From Sebastes aleutianus (taxonomy: Eukaryota > Chordata > Actinopteri > Perciformes > Sebastidae): 64,000 nt of DNA. A program made the position numbers and the translations under genes. Shown here in pieces: positions 25,383 through 37,717 of the stretch (position 1 is its first letter; every line of letters begins with the position of its first letter). The DNA is taken from NCBI GenBank assembly GCA_916700875.1, contig CAKAKS010000001.1, positions 12,215,741 through 12,279,740 of the forward strand. Direction: 5' to 3'. Under the pieces are notes generated by a model, which was not told where the DNA came from, ran no database searches, and saw nothing but the letters and a program-made list of their open reading frames with translations.

Positions 25383-26171
25383 TAGTCAATATTGGCTTTT
25401 TTTCTATTAGCAGATGAATGCATTTTGGACATAATCAACTCTGTCTGTGAAGAATTGTCTGAATGAACTCTTGCTGGTGCATTTTTCACAGACTGTAAAT
25501 TTCTTTTGGACAGAGCTCTGGTTGTTTCATTGCTCCTGGAAGAGAAAACACCCCTTGAATCATTTACCCACAAAAACATAGCACAATACAAAACAAAAGT
25601 TTGGATGATTTGGTCTGCTTTTCTTTTTCTTTTTTTTTGGCACTTGCCACCTCGACTCTCCTCCTCCTCCTCTCACAGCGTCTCACAAACCCTGTGGTCA
25701 GCGAACGTTAAGAAGTTATGGATGAGCATACTGATTCCTCTGATGAGCGAAGCCCCCCTTCCTCTATTCTGTCCTAATAGGAAACAGGGGAGATTCATCC
25801 TCCAATCCGCCGTCCACCCCCGGAGGCCCATGATTGGGGATGTGTATGGTGGGGAGAAACCAGGGATGACAAATAAAGGCTGAACTCTTGAATGGCAAGG
25901 TTCTGCTTCCCGTGGCTCTGTTTGCAGCGTGGACCCCGGAGGCCATAGCCCCTCCGCCCGGGGGGTTGTCAGTTACTGATGGCACTGTTGTTGGTTCCAG
26001 TGTGAAGGGGGCCGAAGAAGCCCCACCACAATCCTGCTTGTTAAATAGCATGAATTAATGAAGTGGCGGAGCTGGGAACTTCCTACCCCTGAGCGACTTG
26101 GGGGGAAAAAAAAGAGGGCCACTTCCTTAGCATTTCTATGGGCCCCCAACTTCTTTTCATCCTGCCGGCTT
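25383..26171. other. intron segment without recognised gene
   Basis: A 125-codon + strand frame at 25506-25883 and an overlapping - strand frame show no domains. They are treated as chance. Confidence 0.45.
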
Positions 26172-26209
26172 CCCCCCCCCACCCCTAAACCCCCCCTTCT
26201 TTCCCCCCC
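26172..26209 (-). other. C-rich tract (G-quadruplex potential on - strand)
   Basis: C runs of 9, 4, 7 and 7 bases (26172-26180, 26182-26185, 26190-26196, 26203-26209) are separated by short loops, a strong G4 pattern on the complementary strand and i-motif pattern on this one. Confidence 0.65.
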
Positions 26210-26557
26210 ACACCCTCCTACACCCTCAAAAAACTTCTTTTTTTGAAGTCCTTTAATCCTCGGGATTTATGCCGGGTTGGGAACAGCAACTGATAAGCGC
26301 CTTCAATAAGCAAAAAATAAGATGGCTTTTGTAGAGTCGTATATGTAAATGCAACAGTGGTCATGGCTAACGGCACAGAGAGTTGAGATGAAAGAATGTT
26401 GCAGATGCAAATGTTTGTGTTTCGGCTTTTTTTTCTTGTTTTTGCTCCCTCCCAACTATTTTTTTCTGGTAGCTCATTTTACAGTTTACAACTTTGTCTC
26501 AAACTTCTCAAACCAACTACACGACAAACCTCAGTGCTTTTGAATCTAACTGAAATC

Positions 26558-27162
26558 TTAAAGGGATAATTTGGGTGTTTTGAAGTGGGGATGTATGAGG
26601 TACTTATCCATAGTAGGTGTATTACTTACTGTAGATGACGGTCGGTGCGCCCCCAGCATTGAGAAGTAGTACTGAAGAAGTACTGACACCGGAGCAAAGC
26701 GCTGTGGATGGGGACGGCAGGAAAACGTATTTTACCCAGAAAAGAAAGGCTCACACAAAGAAATTGAAATCCGTTTACGTGTACGTTTTATTTAGAATAT
26801 TTTCTGACGGCGAACTGAACTGAAAGTGAAACGCATCTATAGCATCTATACTGTTCTTGTCATCTGAGCCTGCTGGCTTTGGAGAGAGCATAGATAAGTG
26901 TCACTTTCAGTTCAGTTTCCCGTCGGAAAGGAGAACGAAAGGGCGACCGACGGCAAGATAAAGTGGTGAAAATATTCTAAATATAGTGTAAACTTAAACG
27001 GATATTAATGTGTCACTGTATTGCTTTGCTCTGGTGTCGGTGCTCCTGTCTGTTTCTCCAAACTGCGGGCGTGCCGACCGCCGTCTACTGTAAGTAATAC
27101 ACCTACTATGGATAAGTACCTCATACAACCCCACTTCAAAACACCAGAACTATCCCTTTAAA
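26558..27162. repeat. long fold-back element, copy 1
   Basis: The first ~95 bases (ttaaagggataatttgggtg, ggtacttatccatagtaggt) are repeated inverted at the right end (27070-27162). Inner segments also mirror: gtttatttagaatattttc on the left against gaaaatattctaaatatag on the right, and gaactgaactgaaagtga against tcactttcagttcagttt. Nearly the whole 605 bases form one imperfect palindrome. No transposase is present. Confidence 0.8.
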
Positions 27163-28629
27163 ATACACCTTTCATAAGACTCTACTACAAAATTGCCTCA
27201 GCAGCAGGACAGCATTCCCATGGTGCACCAGTCTCCATTTTTATTGCCACTTTGCGTTATTTATGCAACTCCTTCAGATTAAGTTGCTGCTTTATTAGTC
27301 TTATGTTACTCATGATGTCAGTCTTCCACACACCTGATTTACAGATAGGCAAAGACACAGCAACACTTTTATAGAACCGTAAACTGCTGCGGCGATGCTG
27401 ATGGATGGCAGCAGCAGCACACTACCTCTAGTGTTGCACATGACCACAGAGAGGGGTCGATTTAAAATCCCCTTCAGTACCAAACCCAGCACAATATTTA
27501 TCAACCCTTAAGTGAAACGATTCAAAGACAAATGCCACCTGAGGGAAATTCAGTCTTTTTTAGGTATGCGTCTTGCTGTTTCATGAGAATGCTGCACTCT
27601 TAATGGTCCATGAGGCTCATACTTGTTGATTTAATGCACACTTTAAAACGCAGAGTTCACACATAGCAAGTTTAGAATTACTTTGAGAGGAGATCCACAT
27701 GGATCCAAGCATGCTGACGCCTCTTGTTCTTTCATTTTGCGGCGAACAAGTCAATTTTATGGAGACAGATTGGCCTTTACACCGCGGCTGCACCTAGACC
27801 TGGCTCATCTCAAAGCAGCGGTCCCTGCAGTGAATCACTCGGACGCAGACCGAGGCCGCTTTGCAGATAACACATATCCCTTTGAGGTAAAGGCTGGTCG
27901 GCCGCCAGTTCCCTAATGGGAGCGTGTTTATACTTTGAGTTTTTATCTGCTGTGAAGGGCCCTCCGCCGTACAAAGGCTGGAATTCCTCTCGTAAAAGCT
28001 TGATACTGACACGCAAAAATCACGTAAATAAATAAATGAAGGGAATAATCGGTGAAGGTGGGTGGAAAGGCAGCGGTACGCCCGTCGCATGCAACAAGGA
28101 GGGGCTTCGATGGTATCTCCTCCATGCATGCAGGGCCTTTGCCATGAGTGGGTGTAAACACGGACTCAGAGCCTCGGCTCACTTGCTCATTTTTGGGGCA
28201 AAACACTTTAAAGACTCTGATCCCAAGCTTTGATAGGGAGGTCTCCATAATGCCTTTCTTCCAAAGGGGCAGCATTTGCGAGTAACTGATGTAGACGCTT
28301 CAATGTCTGGCTGCACCAATTTTGAGGGCAGCCATTTAATGCAGTTATTATTGAGTGATTTACTGTTGGCTGTTTTTGGTAATGCGCTATTATGCTTCAT
28401 TCATTGACTGTTATTTCAAGTGTATCAGATCTAATTTTTGAGCTTCATATAGAAGAAACAACTTCCTGGCAAATAAACATTAACACATTTGTGCATGACG
28501 CCAAATGACTCCCTTGCGTGGAATTAATGTAGTCAGGCCAAAAATTAAAATCTTGAGTCACTTCAGATACCAAGAAACAGACAGAATAGACATTTATTGT
28601 GGTGACAGTGGTGTGCGAAAACATTGTCA
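27163..28629. other. intron segment without recognised gene
   Basis: Overlapping - strand frames of 68-111 codons at 27794-28275 have no recognisable domain. No gene is called. Confidence 0.45.
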
Positions 28630-28711
28630 CATAGTCATATGTAATTTGGCGTTTGAAAAAAGTTTGAACTTTTGCAACTGGCTCCTGCTCTTGCAGTGAG
28701 ACTGAGTTTGC
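28630..28711 (+). repeat. direct repeat flanking fold-back copy 2, left
   Basis: About 82 bases (catagtcatatgtaatttgg, ctcctgctcttgcagtgaga) are repeated in the same direction at 29239-29314 with small indels. Confidence 0.8.
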
Positions 28712-28738
28712 TCAATGCTTTTGAATCTAACTGAAATC

Positions 28739-29216
28739 TTAAAGGGATAGGTTCGGGTGTTTTGAAGTGGGGTTGTATGAGGTACTTATCCATAGTAGGT
28801 GTATCACTTACAGTACATGACAGATGGTGCACTGGAGCAAAGCAATACAGTGCTGTTGACGGGATGGCAGAACAACGTATTTTAGCCACCTAAAAGAAAG
28901 GCTCACCTAAAAAATTGATATACGTTTAAGTGTGCGCTATGTTTAGAATATGTTCTGACAGCGAACCGAACAGAAAGTTAAACCTATCTATTCGGTTTTT
29001 GACATCTGAGACCGCTGCCTTTGGAGAGAGCACAGATACATTTCACTTTCAGTTCAGTTCCCTGTCGGTAAGGAGAAAGAAAGGGCTGTCTGACGTCAAG
29101 ATAAAGTGGTGAAAATATTCTAAATATAACGTCCCCGTCCCCAGCACTGTATTGCTTTGCTAAGGTGTCGGTACTCCTGTCTGTTTCTCAAACTGGGGAG
29201 CGTGCTGACCATCATC
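28739..29216. repeat. long fold-back element, copy 2 (right end missing)
   Basis: Same sequence as copy 1 from ttaaagggatag through the centre, but it ends about 75-85 bases short of the right terminus, at gaccatcatc. The 27 bases before it (28712-28738) also match those before copy 1 (26531-26557) with one difference, so the homology extends outside the element. Confidence 0.75.
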
Positions 29217-29238
29217 AAATAAACACACATATATAGTC

Positions 29239-29314
29239 ATAGTCGTATGTAATTTGGCTTTTGAAAAAAACGTTTGCAACCTGGCTCCTGCTCTTGCAGT
29301 GAGACTGAGTTTGC
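29239..29314 (+). repeat. direct repeat flanking fold-back copy 2, right
   Basis: Second copy of 28630-28711, starting catagtcgtatgtaatttgg and ending gagactgagtttgc. Confidence 0.8.
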
Positions 29315-29778
29315 ATAAAACAAAATAAATTTCAGTTTGGCATCTAAAAGCACCTCGCAAAGGCACCGCGTCCGATTTGCTCACTTCCCTCGACCAGCTT
29401 GTTAGCCATGATACCACGGCAGCACCCCAGAAGGAAATAATGAGCAGGTCATAGACTCTTCCCATGGACAAAACACTGGGAAGTGACCAGCTTCAAGCCG
29501 GGCGCAGAACTCCCTCCTCGTCTGGCCCCGAGCGACGCGTCCCATTATCTCCCTGCTGTATTCCGCTGTGAAGGAACCCCCGCGGTCACCGTCTGACTCT
29601 CATCCCCCTCCGAAACAAAGACCAGAGGAGCTGCAGGTAGCGATGCTAAACCGGGTCCTGTTTTCCTCAATAGAAGGGAGGGAGGGCCTCAGTGAGCGCC
29701 CCTTTGAAAAGTTTATGAAATTAACCAATTAGGACCTGCAGGGTAGTGAGATAGAGACAAGAAAGGGAAAGAAAGACC

Positions 29779-29779
29779 C

Positions 29780-29819
<40 letters not shown>

Positions 29820-29844
29820 CACAAACACACCACACACACACACT
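29779..29844. repeat. (TC)n / (CA)n compound microsatellite
   Basis: A TC run to about 29820 followed by a CA run, with TTTC interruptions. Confidence 0.9.
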
Positions 29845-30010
29845 GCCCACTCTCCCAAAGCCCAGCATGGATTAATCACTCTGTCTGGGCGAATGAATGG
29901 TCGTTCACATCGCCGAGGCCTGTTATTTACAATTAAGTAGTTAGACAATAAAACTCACGCCGTGGAGTCTGCTCAGTCCTCCACGGCCGGCTCTCACTGC
30001 ACTACTTTGT

Positions 30011-30256
30011 CCTGCTTTTATTTTCTTTCTGTCTTTTCTCAGTTTTTTCTTTGTCACTCTTCTTAATCCTTTACCTCTTTATGTTATCTCTTTCTATTCT
30101 TTCTTTTCTCCTGCTATTTCTTTATTGCTCCACGTCCCTCCTTGCCTCTTCCAACTTTTTTTCCTTTGCAATCTCTCTTTCTTCCTCTTACTCCATCTTT
30201 CTCTTCCTCAATTTAGAAGTCTTTTTTCCCCCTCTCTCTCTCTCTCTTTCTCTTAT
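30011..30256 (+). other. long polypyrimidine tract
   Basis: About 245 bases are mostly C and T, ending in a TC repeat (30234-30250). Frames across it (leucine/serine/phenylalanine-rich) are artefacts of composition. Confidence 0.7.
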
Positions 30257-31836
30257 TTTGCTGAGAAGGAGCAGAACCAGATAATGAGGCGAGGAAAGGT
30301 CCCGGCCCATTAGCTTTTCGATGGAGGAGAGCAGCAGACGTGTATGACTCTTTTTAATGCTGTTAAGTCAGACCACTCACTCGTAAACATACTGATATAC
30401 AGACTCACAAGAGCTGTTTAATCCAATATGGATCTGCATAGACTGAATTTATGTTGCAACTTCTCTTTATACCCTGTTTACATATTACCAGTTACTCTGC
30501 AGTGCATGCTGTTGGTGTTTATATTGTTAAACTATTTTTTTCAGATTGTTAGAATACAAATAGTTTCAAAAACACTCCAATACAGCATTATAAATGAGGA
30601 AGTGCCACGAAACCATGTTTACTCTGATTTAATATTTCGCTCTGTGGAAGTTGTTTTTGTTTTCATAGAAGAATAAATGACTGAGGGTGCACATACTGTG
30701 TGTCTCCAACTGTGTGACAACAGAGACAAGGAAGAAATAAAAGGAAACCTTAGATCATTGGTATCAAATAAAAGACAAACATTGTATGCGTATTGCATTT
30801 GAGGCAGTCTCACGTATGTGCCGTTTAGCAGCATGTTTTCATTAACCTCGTTAGTGTCTGTGTATACGAACTGGAATCATGAGGTGAGATTGAGAAACTT
30901 TAGTCTTACTTTAGTCTTTGTTGTATCTAAGTTGACCTTTATTGTGAAAAACAGCACTAACAAGCACGGCTCGGAAACGTGAAATACGTGCAGACACGTT
31001 AACTCCCATTCATGCAGTCACACTCACTCTCACACCAAGCCATGCAGACAACGGCGGTCAGAGGACAGACCGCGACTTGTGTCCGGCAGCACGGTCAGTC
31101 ATATCCCCCCTGAGAGTCGGCATTTACTACACAACAAATAACAGGAAGCCTTGCTGGCCACGCCGTGAGAATTCCAACAATCCCCACCCTTGTGTTTCGT
31201 TCCTTCCCTTCTTCTGCTGACTTAACTTTACGACCTCCTCCAGCCTCGTGTCGCCTCGGTCAGCTCTGGCCTGAAGTGGTTTGACACGAAGCAGTGCCAC
31301 TGGGTATTGTTTCGATCACATTGTGACTCAGGGGATTGTTTGTTTGTCCAGTTTTTTGCCTTATTTAGAAGCAAAGGAAGACAAGTGTTTAGAGAAGGTC
31401 AGTTTACGCATGAGCACCAAGTTCTTGATGCAAAAGGTAATAAAATAGAGAGGAAATATATCTGGATTGTTGCAGGGTTACTAGTTCATTTAGCCTCAGC
31501 TGCTCTTTTTTTTTTTCTTTCTTCTGTGCTATGTGTTCTTTATTCCTATTGAAGAAGAGTTTGGAAACTCTTGGTTCCATCTCAGATCTTCCTTACTTGA
31601 GTCCTTTTTCCATGAACAGTTCTTCCAAGTAATTTGTAAAAGTGGTCCGCTAAAAGCTTTTCTTCCTTTGATGCATCTTGTTCTGAAATGGAGAAAAACT
31701 GTCACATTCCCTCTGACTAAATCACTCTTGACATCACAGTAAACGGATGAGTTAGTAGGTTGTTCTGTCCATTATAAACATCCCTCTGATTGATAATTAA
31801 GCCAGCTGTTGTCTACAAACTTGCCATGAATTTAAG
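30257..31836. other. intron segment without recognised gene
   Basis: AT-leaning intron. No gene or named repeat was seen. Confidence 0.5.
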
Positions 31837-32330
31837 CAGGCTGTTCTCATACAGCGTTCATAGCTATAGCTACGAAAAGTAATGCACTGTAATTTGTGTA
31901 CATACCACGAAAGCAATTTGTGTGCAATCCACGTAATTGTGAATCAGGAAGTATAAAGACTGACAAACGCTGTGTTGGGAGGACATCGGGGTGGATGGGT
32001 GGGTCAAAAAACACTGGACTTTCGCCCAGGAGACTGGTGTTCGTACCCTGTGTCAAACCAGAAGTCAACGTTGATTTATTTGTCACATAACTTCCACACT
32101 TAAGTTACGCCACTTACAGTGTTATTTTAACCCAAACCACGATATTTTCCTAAACCTAACTAAGTAGTTTTGTTGCCTAAACCTAACCAAGTTGTTTCCC
32201 AGAAGACGCAAGTTTATTTTGAAAAGACAGGAGCGGAAATTGACACATGTTGCGAGACAATATTTTTTAGGAGAATGTTCAAAAAATGAGGAATACCTTT
32301 TCGTAAGATATCATACAAACGTGAGGATAT
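31837..32330 (+). repeat. dispersed TIR repeat, family B, copy 1
   Basis: Matches 35160-35645 along its length. The start is caggctgttctcata with gttcatagctatagctacga, and the right end is ttcgtaagatatcatacaaa, an inverted partner of the left. The interior includes aaacactggactttcgccca, ggagactggtgttcgt, taacccaaaccacgat and two spaced copies of cctaaacctaac. Confidence 0.75.
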
Positions 32331-33426
32331 GTTGATTTAAGATAATATTTTCTGTAAAAAACAAGTGTGGAATTGGAGCATTAAACCTTTTATTCTCTGC
32401 TGTTACTCTTCACACACATAGCACGTCTTATGTGAGCATGTAGCCTCCAGTGGTGATTGGTTAGGCAGTAAATCCCACATACTGGTTGTAAAGTTGATTT
32501 ACAGACATGATGGCCACAGTCGATTACAGTTTGAACTAAATCTGGCTCCGCTCTGTTTATCTTCTAAATCTGGATGCTGGAGAACGTTTAATTAGTGTCA
32601 ATAGTGGTTTAATTATCCCATTCGTTTTCATGTCATAGGCTATGGGCAGCGTGCTGCGCAGCATAAATACACTTGTGTTACACTTGTGGAATGCGTGGAA
32701 AATGACCATGATGTAGTACCCTTAAATTTGACATCCCCATAACTCGGCGAATAGATCTTGATCATGCCGGGACAGAACGTTAATTTTTATACCCTGTATT
32801 TATGCTGCTTTATAATTAATTTTAACAAAAAGCAGGCCTGTTCTGACAGTTGTTTTTGGATTTGGAAGTCCTGATGAACCAACGTTGGACAATGTCATCA
32901 AGATAGAAATAAACAGCCTGGCCGAGGAAAGGCGGAGAGGTTTGGAAAACTGATTACAGGCCTTCGATTTCTAGCCCACACTTGACCAAAGAATCAACAT
33001 ATTTACTGTATAACATTTCAAGAATAGATGAGAAGAGAGACCAAACAAAAAAAAGAGAAAGAAAGAGGAGAGAGTTTAACAGAAAATAGCATCACTCTTT
33101 TCGATTGCCAGCTCCAGGGAGTTTGCCAATAACAACATCGAGGGGAGTCGGTTGCAAAGAGGAGTGCACTCCTTCTTGGATGGATTACATTTACAATCTA
33201 TGTTGAACTCCGACCAAGAACAAAAAAGATCGCTGTCACTCTCTCTTGGAAGCCATGACAGCATGGTGCAAATATGTCATCTCTGTCTGTATCTCCTAAA
33301 AGCAGACTTAACCACATTTAGGGTATTTGGGGTAACGGTTTTATCATCTGTGCATACACTGTACCCTGCCCTCAGTTTGACTTATAGAGGATAAATGGCA
33401 TCTGTAATCTGTGTTTGTTTTCATAC
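32331..33426. other. intron segment without recognised gene
   Basis: AT-leaning intron. No gene was seen. Confidence 0.5.
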
Positions 33427-33467
33427 GTGCGTGTGTGTGTGTGTGAGCGTGTGTGTGTGTGAGTGTA
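33427..33467. repeat. (GT)n microsatellite
   Basis: GT run interrupted by GAGC. Confidence 0.9.
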
Positions 33468-35159
33468 GGTGAGATAATGCAGAGTACGTCAGCCAGGGCT
33501 TAGATTAGGTTTAGACCATGCTGAGTGATTCACTTCTGGGTTATCTTAATTCTTTAAGATAAGGTGGACAGTTCTCAGACTCCCACACTCTCACTATTTC
33601 ACCGTACAGTCACCGACTTGGATCCAATACCTGTAGTCTGAATTAACGTGCTCGATGGGAGTTTGGTATCAATGCAGATAATTGGTGTGTTGTAATCGGC
33701 CACACACGCAGTAACACGACCCATTCAGTGACTTGGATTGTCCAAAGCGAGCCTGGATGCACACACAGTTCACAGTATTCATCGTGCCAACATTACATTC
33801 ACATTTGGGTTTGATTGCCTTGCATTCGCTACAATGGCCTTAAATAGCTCATAGTCGGGGCTCCAGCCAATGATCTATTCTCCAAAGACAAATGGCAAAA
33901 ACTGTAATACCACTTATTTTCTTAACCCTGGCCAAAGTATAATGAACATCTGCAAAAATTACACGTCTTAATAAGATTTTCCGAGCAGCTCTCCACAGTT
34001 TGTTTGACGTCACTTTTTTTTTTTTTTTGCCCCAAAATTCACATCGTGCCCTTAAAAACTTTCCCCCACCCAGGCGTCCCCACTCACAGTGACAGACACC
34101 ATTCATTAGTGTGCCGTATTTGTCCGTGCTGTTCAGCCTTCTCTAAACAGAGGAGATGGAGGCAAACACCCAGGAGTGTCTAATGGTCCCCCCAGCTGTT
34201 GATGCACTAATTGCAGAGGCCTCCGAGCGCCGCGTATCCGTCTGTTGAGGCCGTGATGGATCTCTGAGAACAGTCGCAGATGAGACCGGTCGCAGATGAG
34301 ACGTCACATGCAGAGTAGGGGTTAGCGCGGAGCGGCTAGCATATATCACTCCCCGTTTTTTGATGAATAGTTTCCTTTCCCAAACACAGCTGCCTAGTCA
34401 AATTTGAGTCCTTTTTTTTTCTCCACCGCTGTCCCAAGAAAAACGAAGACATTGTGGATAAATGTTAGAGTCCAGTCCCACCTGAAATCACTCAGGGGTG
34501 TATGGAGAAGTGCTGTATGGGATACAGTGTGGGATGCATTATCCATGTCTGCCTCTGGAACACCGTTTGACCTGCGTCCTCAGCTGTAATGTATTATCAA
34601 GCAGTGGTCCCATCTGTTGACAAGCCTTAAAATTATTTTCTGAGAGAGATGTGAAACATGTAGAGGTCTGTCCGTTAAATAAGTAATTGTGTTTGTAGTT
34701 TAAGACTTGATTTTATTGTGTTGCACAAAGCATATAATGTATAAAGACCTTAAGGCCTACATTTGGTGCCGGTTCCCCTTATATATTACATTAATTAATA
34801 TGGCTTTACCTCCACATACTTAACATTCTGTGGTTATTACTGCATACCAGTGGGGGCCAACTAGCAAAAGAATTAACATACAGCACTTGATGCCATTTGT
34901 CGTTGTTCAAGAGATTAATCCAAAGCTCCTCACAGCGCCACGAGACGTTTGTAAACCTGGTAGTGTGCATGATATCCCCTAATCACTGAGCTACAGTTGA
35001 TCAAAGTGACTCAGATTGACACAATAAGGTCATAAACCAAGTTTATTCATTAATAATATGAACATTAATTCATCCTTAATCAGTCATCATTTATCAGTTT
35101 TAGTCAAACTACTATTTCAAGGTCAAGAATGAACTTAAGTCATGTTTATTTGTATATTA
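33468..35159. other. intron segment; T15 run and a 16-base tandem pair
   Basis: T15 lies at 34014-34028. cagtcgcagatgagac (34271-34286) is followed at once by cggtcgcagatgagac (34287-34302). No gene was seen. Confidence 0.55.
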
Positions 35160-35645
35160 CAGGCTGTTCTCATGCACCAATCATAGCTATACCTACGAAA
35201 AGTAATTCATATATATGAATTAATATATGAAATGAATGCGTATTTAATCCACGTAATCACGAAAGTATAAAGAGTGACAAACGCTGAGTAGGGAGGAGGT
35301 CGGGCTGGATACGTGGGTCAAAAAACAGCGGACTTTCGCCCAGGAGACTAGTGTTCGTAACCCGTGTGAAACCAGAAGTCAACGATGACTTATTGGTCAC
35401 GTAACTTGTGCGCTGAAGTAATGCCACTTCCGCAGTTATTTTAACCCAAACCACGACCTTTTCCTAAACCTAACCAAGTAGGTTTGTTGCCTAAACCTTA
35501 CTAAGTTGTTTCCTGTGAAGACAGACGTTTATTTTGAAAAGACTGTATGCATGTCACATGCGGAAATTGACATGTGTTGCTGGACATTCTTGGAGAACGC
35601 CCAAAAATGAAGAAAAACCTTTCGTAAGAAATCATACGAACTGTT
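35160..35645 (+). repeat. dispersed TIR repeat, family B, copy 2
   Basis: Same layout and direction as 31837-32330: caggctgttctcatg at the start, gcggactttcgcccaggaga in the middle, paired cctaaacc motifs near 35464 and 35490, and ttcgtaagaaatcatacgaa at the right end. Confidence 0.75.
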
Positions 35646-37670
35646 GCACATCACCACGTGCCCTTAATTAGCAAACATTAATAATAATGTAGTTGTATGC
35701 ATAAGTGTTTACTAATGTAAACACATAATGACTAATAAAGTAAAAAAAAACTGTTGTAAAGATACAAAAATATGTCTTCAAAGGAAAAGTTATAATATTT
35801 TACAAATCCTGTACATTTATAAACACTTAACAAGTGTATTTATAGCTGCATACAATTACATTATAGTGTTTTATAAACCATTTATTAAATATTTGCATAT
35901 AAATGCTAAGTAGGCAATTCTTCCCCTTTAAATGTATAAGAATGGCCCAGCTGTATGAATGCATTCACTTTTTTATACTTTCACACACTTTATCGGTATT
36001 CAGTGAACGCTGTGTGAGCCCGACCAAATGTCCCGCTGTTGCATTGATGTGGTGAACAGAAATGACACAATCTCGGAATTTTCTCTGAGAATGGGATTGT
36101 CACCAGAGCAACGAAGAACTATTTACGAATTTTTGCCTATCAACGCCGCGTTCGTACAGATATGTTTGTTGGCCCGGTCATTCCCTTAGTGGGAGAAGAT
36201 AACACGGACGGTGAAAGAGAGATGGTTAAGTGCAGATAAAGTCGTGTTTGTGAGAGAAAGCAGGGTGAGAAAGTGTGTTTGTCTGTATGCAAAAGATAAG
36301 AGTGTGAAACCTACCCGCTATCAAATAACCCTCCGTCTGCAGACCTAACAACTTAAAATTGCACTCATGGATCAGCCCAGTCACACATTTCTCACACTGA
36401 TCTCTTCCTGATTTAGATTCTTTAGCAGAAACAAACAAACAAGCAGTCACTGGTGTGAGATTATGTCAAAATCTTCTCACGGCGCGACAAAACCCTTCCA
36501 GTCCGTGTGGTGTTTGTTTCACGTGAGCATGGTTGGCTTTCTAGTAATGAGCCCGATCCTTAAAGGTACCCAGCAGGCCAGGGAGTGCTTACGACAATTC
36601 CATTCCCCGTCTGGCTGACCTTAATCTGGATTAGCTGATTTTTTTTCCTTGCATTAACAGCTTGTGGTTCAATTAAACTTCACGCAGCCCAATGAGTTTG
36701 AATCATGGAATTACAGATCGCTGCATGGTGCTCCAACGAGCTCCAACTCCAGTGTTTCCTCCGTGGACAGCCTCTGCTGTCCGGCCAAACCATCTGGCCT
36801 GGAGAGATTTTTTTGGCCTTCCAAGTCTTAGCGCTACCGTGCTATGAAAAGGCATTCCTAGACAATGTGGAGACATACAGAGAGGCGGTAGCTAAAGAGT
36901 TAGAGACTCTCTCTGAAAGGCAGTTTGAAGTCTTAACTATGAAAACATTCCTCAAAAGTAGCATTTTTTTTCTTGAGTTAAAGCTTTATGGATTGAAACA
37001 AAGACCCATTTTACACTGGATAAGTAATGTTAGACCAAAGCCCTGTGGAAAGGCAAAGTGGAGACAGGAGAGCTAGGTTAGCTAGCTCAATAACCATCCA
37101 ATGTTCCAACAAGCCATCCTAGCTCACAGCTGTCTGGGTAAAGTAGGTACTTTGCTTGCTTTTATTCCAAAACCATCAATCCCATGGTTATAAATGACGT
37201 ACAAAATGCCTTGATGTTCACTTTTTCAGTTTTCTTTTGACTATAGTTCTATTGTAAGCGGTTTGAAAACAGTGGTTCTTTAGATTCACCATTACGTTTT
37301 TGACATGTCTATAAGGTGACCTACCATTTGGGAAACTCTCACGAGATTGTTAAGGTTAGGCATTGACCTTGAATGGTTAAGGTTAGGATAGGTTGTCAGG
37401 CAGAAAGTCTTGTGAGAGTTTTTGCACATTTTTGCAAGTTTTCAGTTTTTTTTTATTTGTTATTCACCTTTTAAACACGACCTTAAGTTTTAGAGGGTTT
37501 TGTTTTGGTTGGCACCAACTCTGCATTTTTCTCTGCATAATTTATGTTAGAATATTCTAACCAGCATCACATGAAAGGTTAAGGTCTCAGCTATAAATAA
37601 ATATGTTTTAATGTATAAAAAAAGTTTTCTAAAATTAGGTGATTAATGATTATAATCATGTTGTGCATTT
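35646..37670. other. intron segment without supported gene
   Basis: The 123-codon frame at 36705-37076 has no recognisable domain or neighbouring exons. Otherwise AT-rich. Confidence 0.45.
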
Positions 37671-37717
37671 GTGCCAACCAACCCTGTGATGGGGCTGGTC
37701 ATGGGGTCGGTTGGCAC
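37671..37717. other. hairpin gtgccaacc...ggttggcac
   Basis: gtgccaaccaaccc (37671-37684) pairs with ggggtcggttggcac (37703-37717) with one mismatch and an 18-base loop. Related words (ggttggcacc at 37508, ggcaaccaaccctgatc near 38008) recur nearby. A perfect palindrome, atgattataatcat, lies just upstream at 37646-37659. Confidence 0.6.

Noticed and set aside
26187..26196. ccctaaaccc as interstitial telomere sequence
   Set aside because: It is a single unit in a C-rich tract. Vertebrate telomere repeats (ccctaa) are not reiterated here.
36705..37076. 123-codon + strand frame as a nested gene
   Set aside because: There is no recognisable domain, no flanking exons and no supporting promoter or poly(A) arrangement. 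The length is within chance for this much intron.
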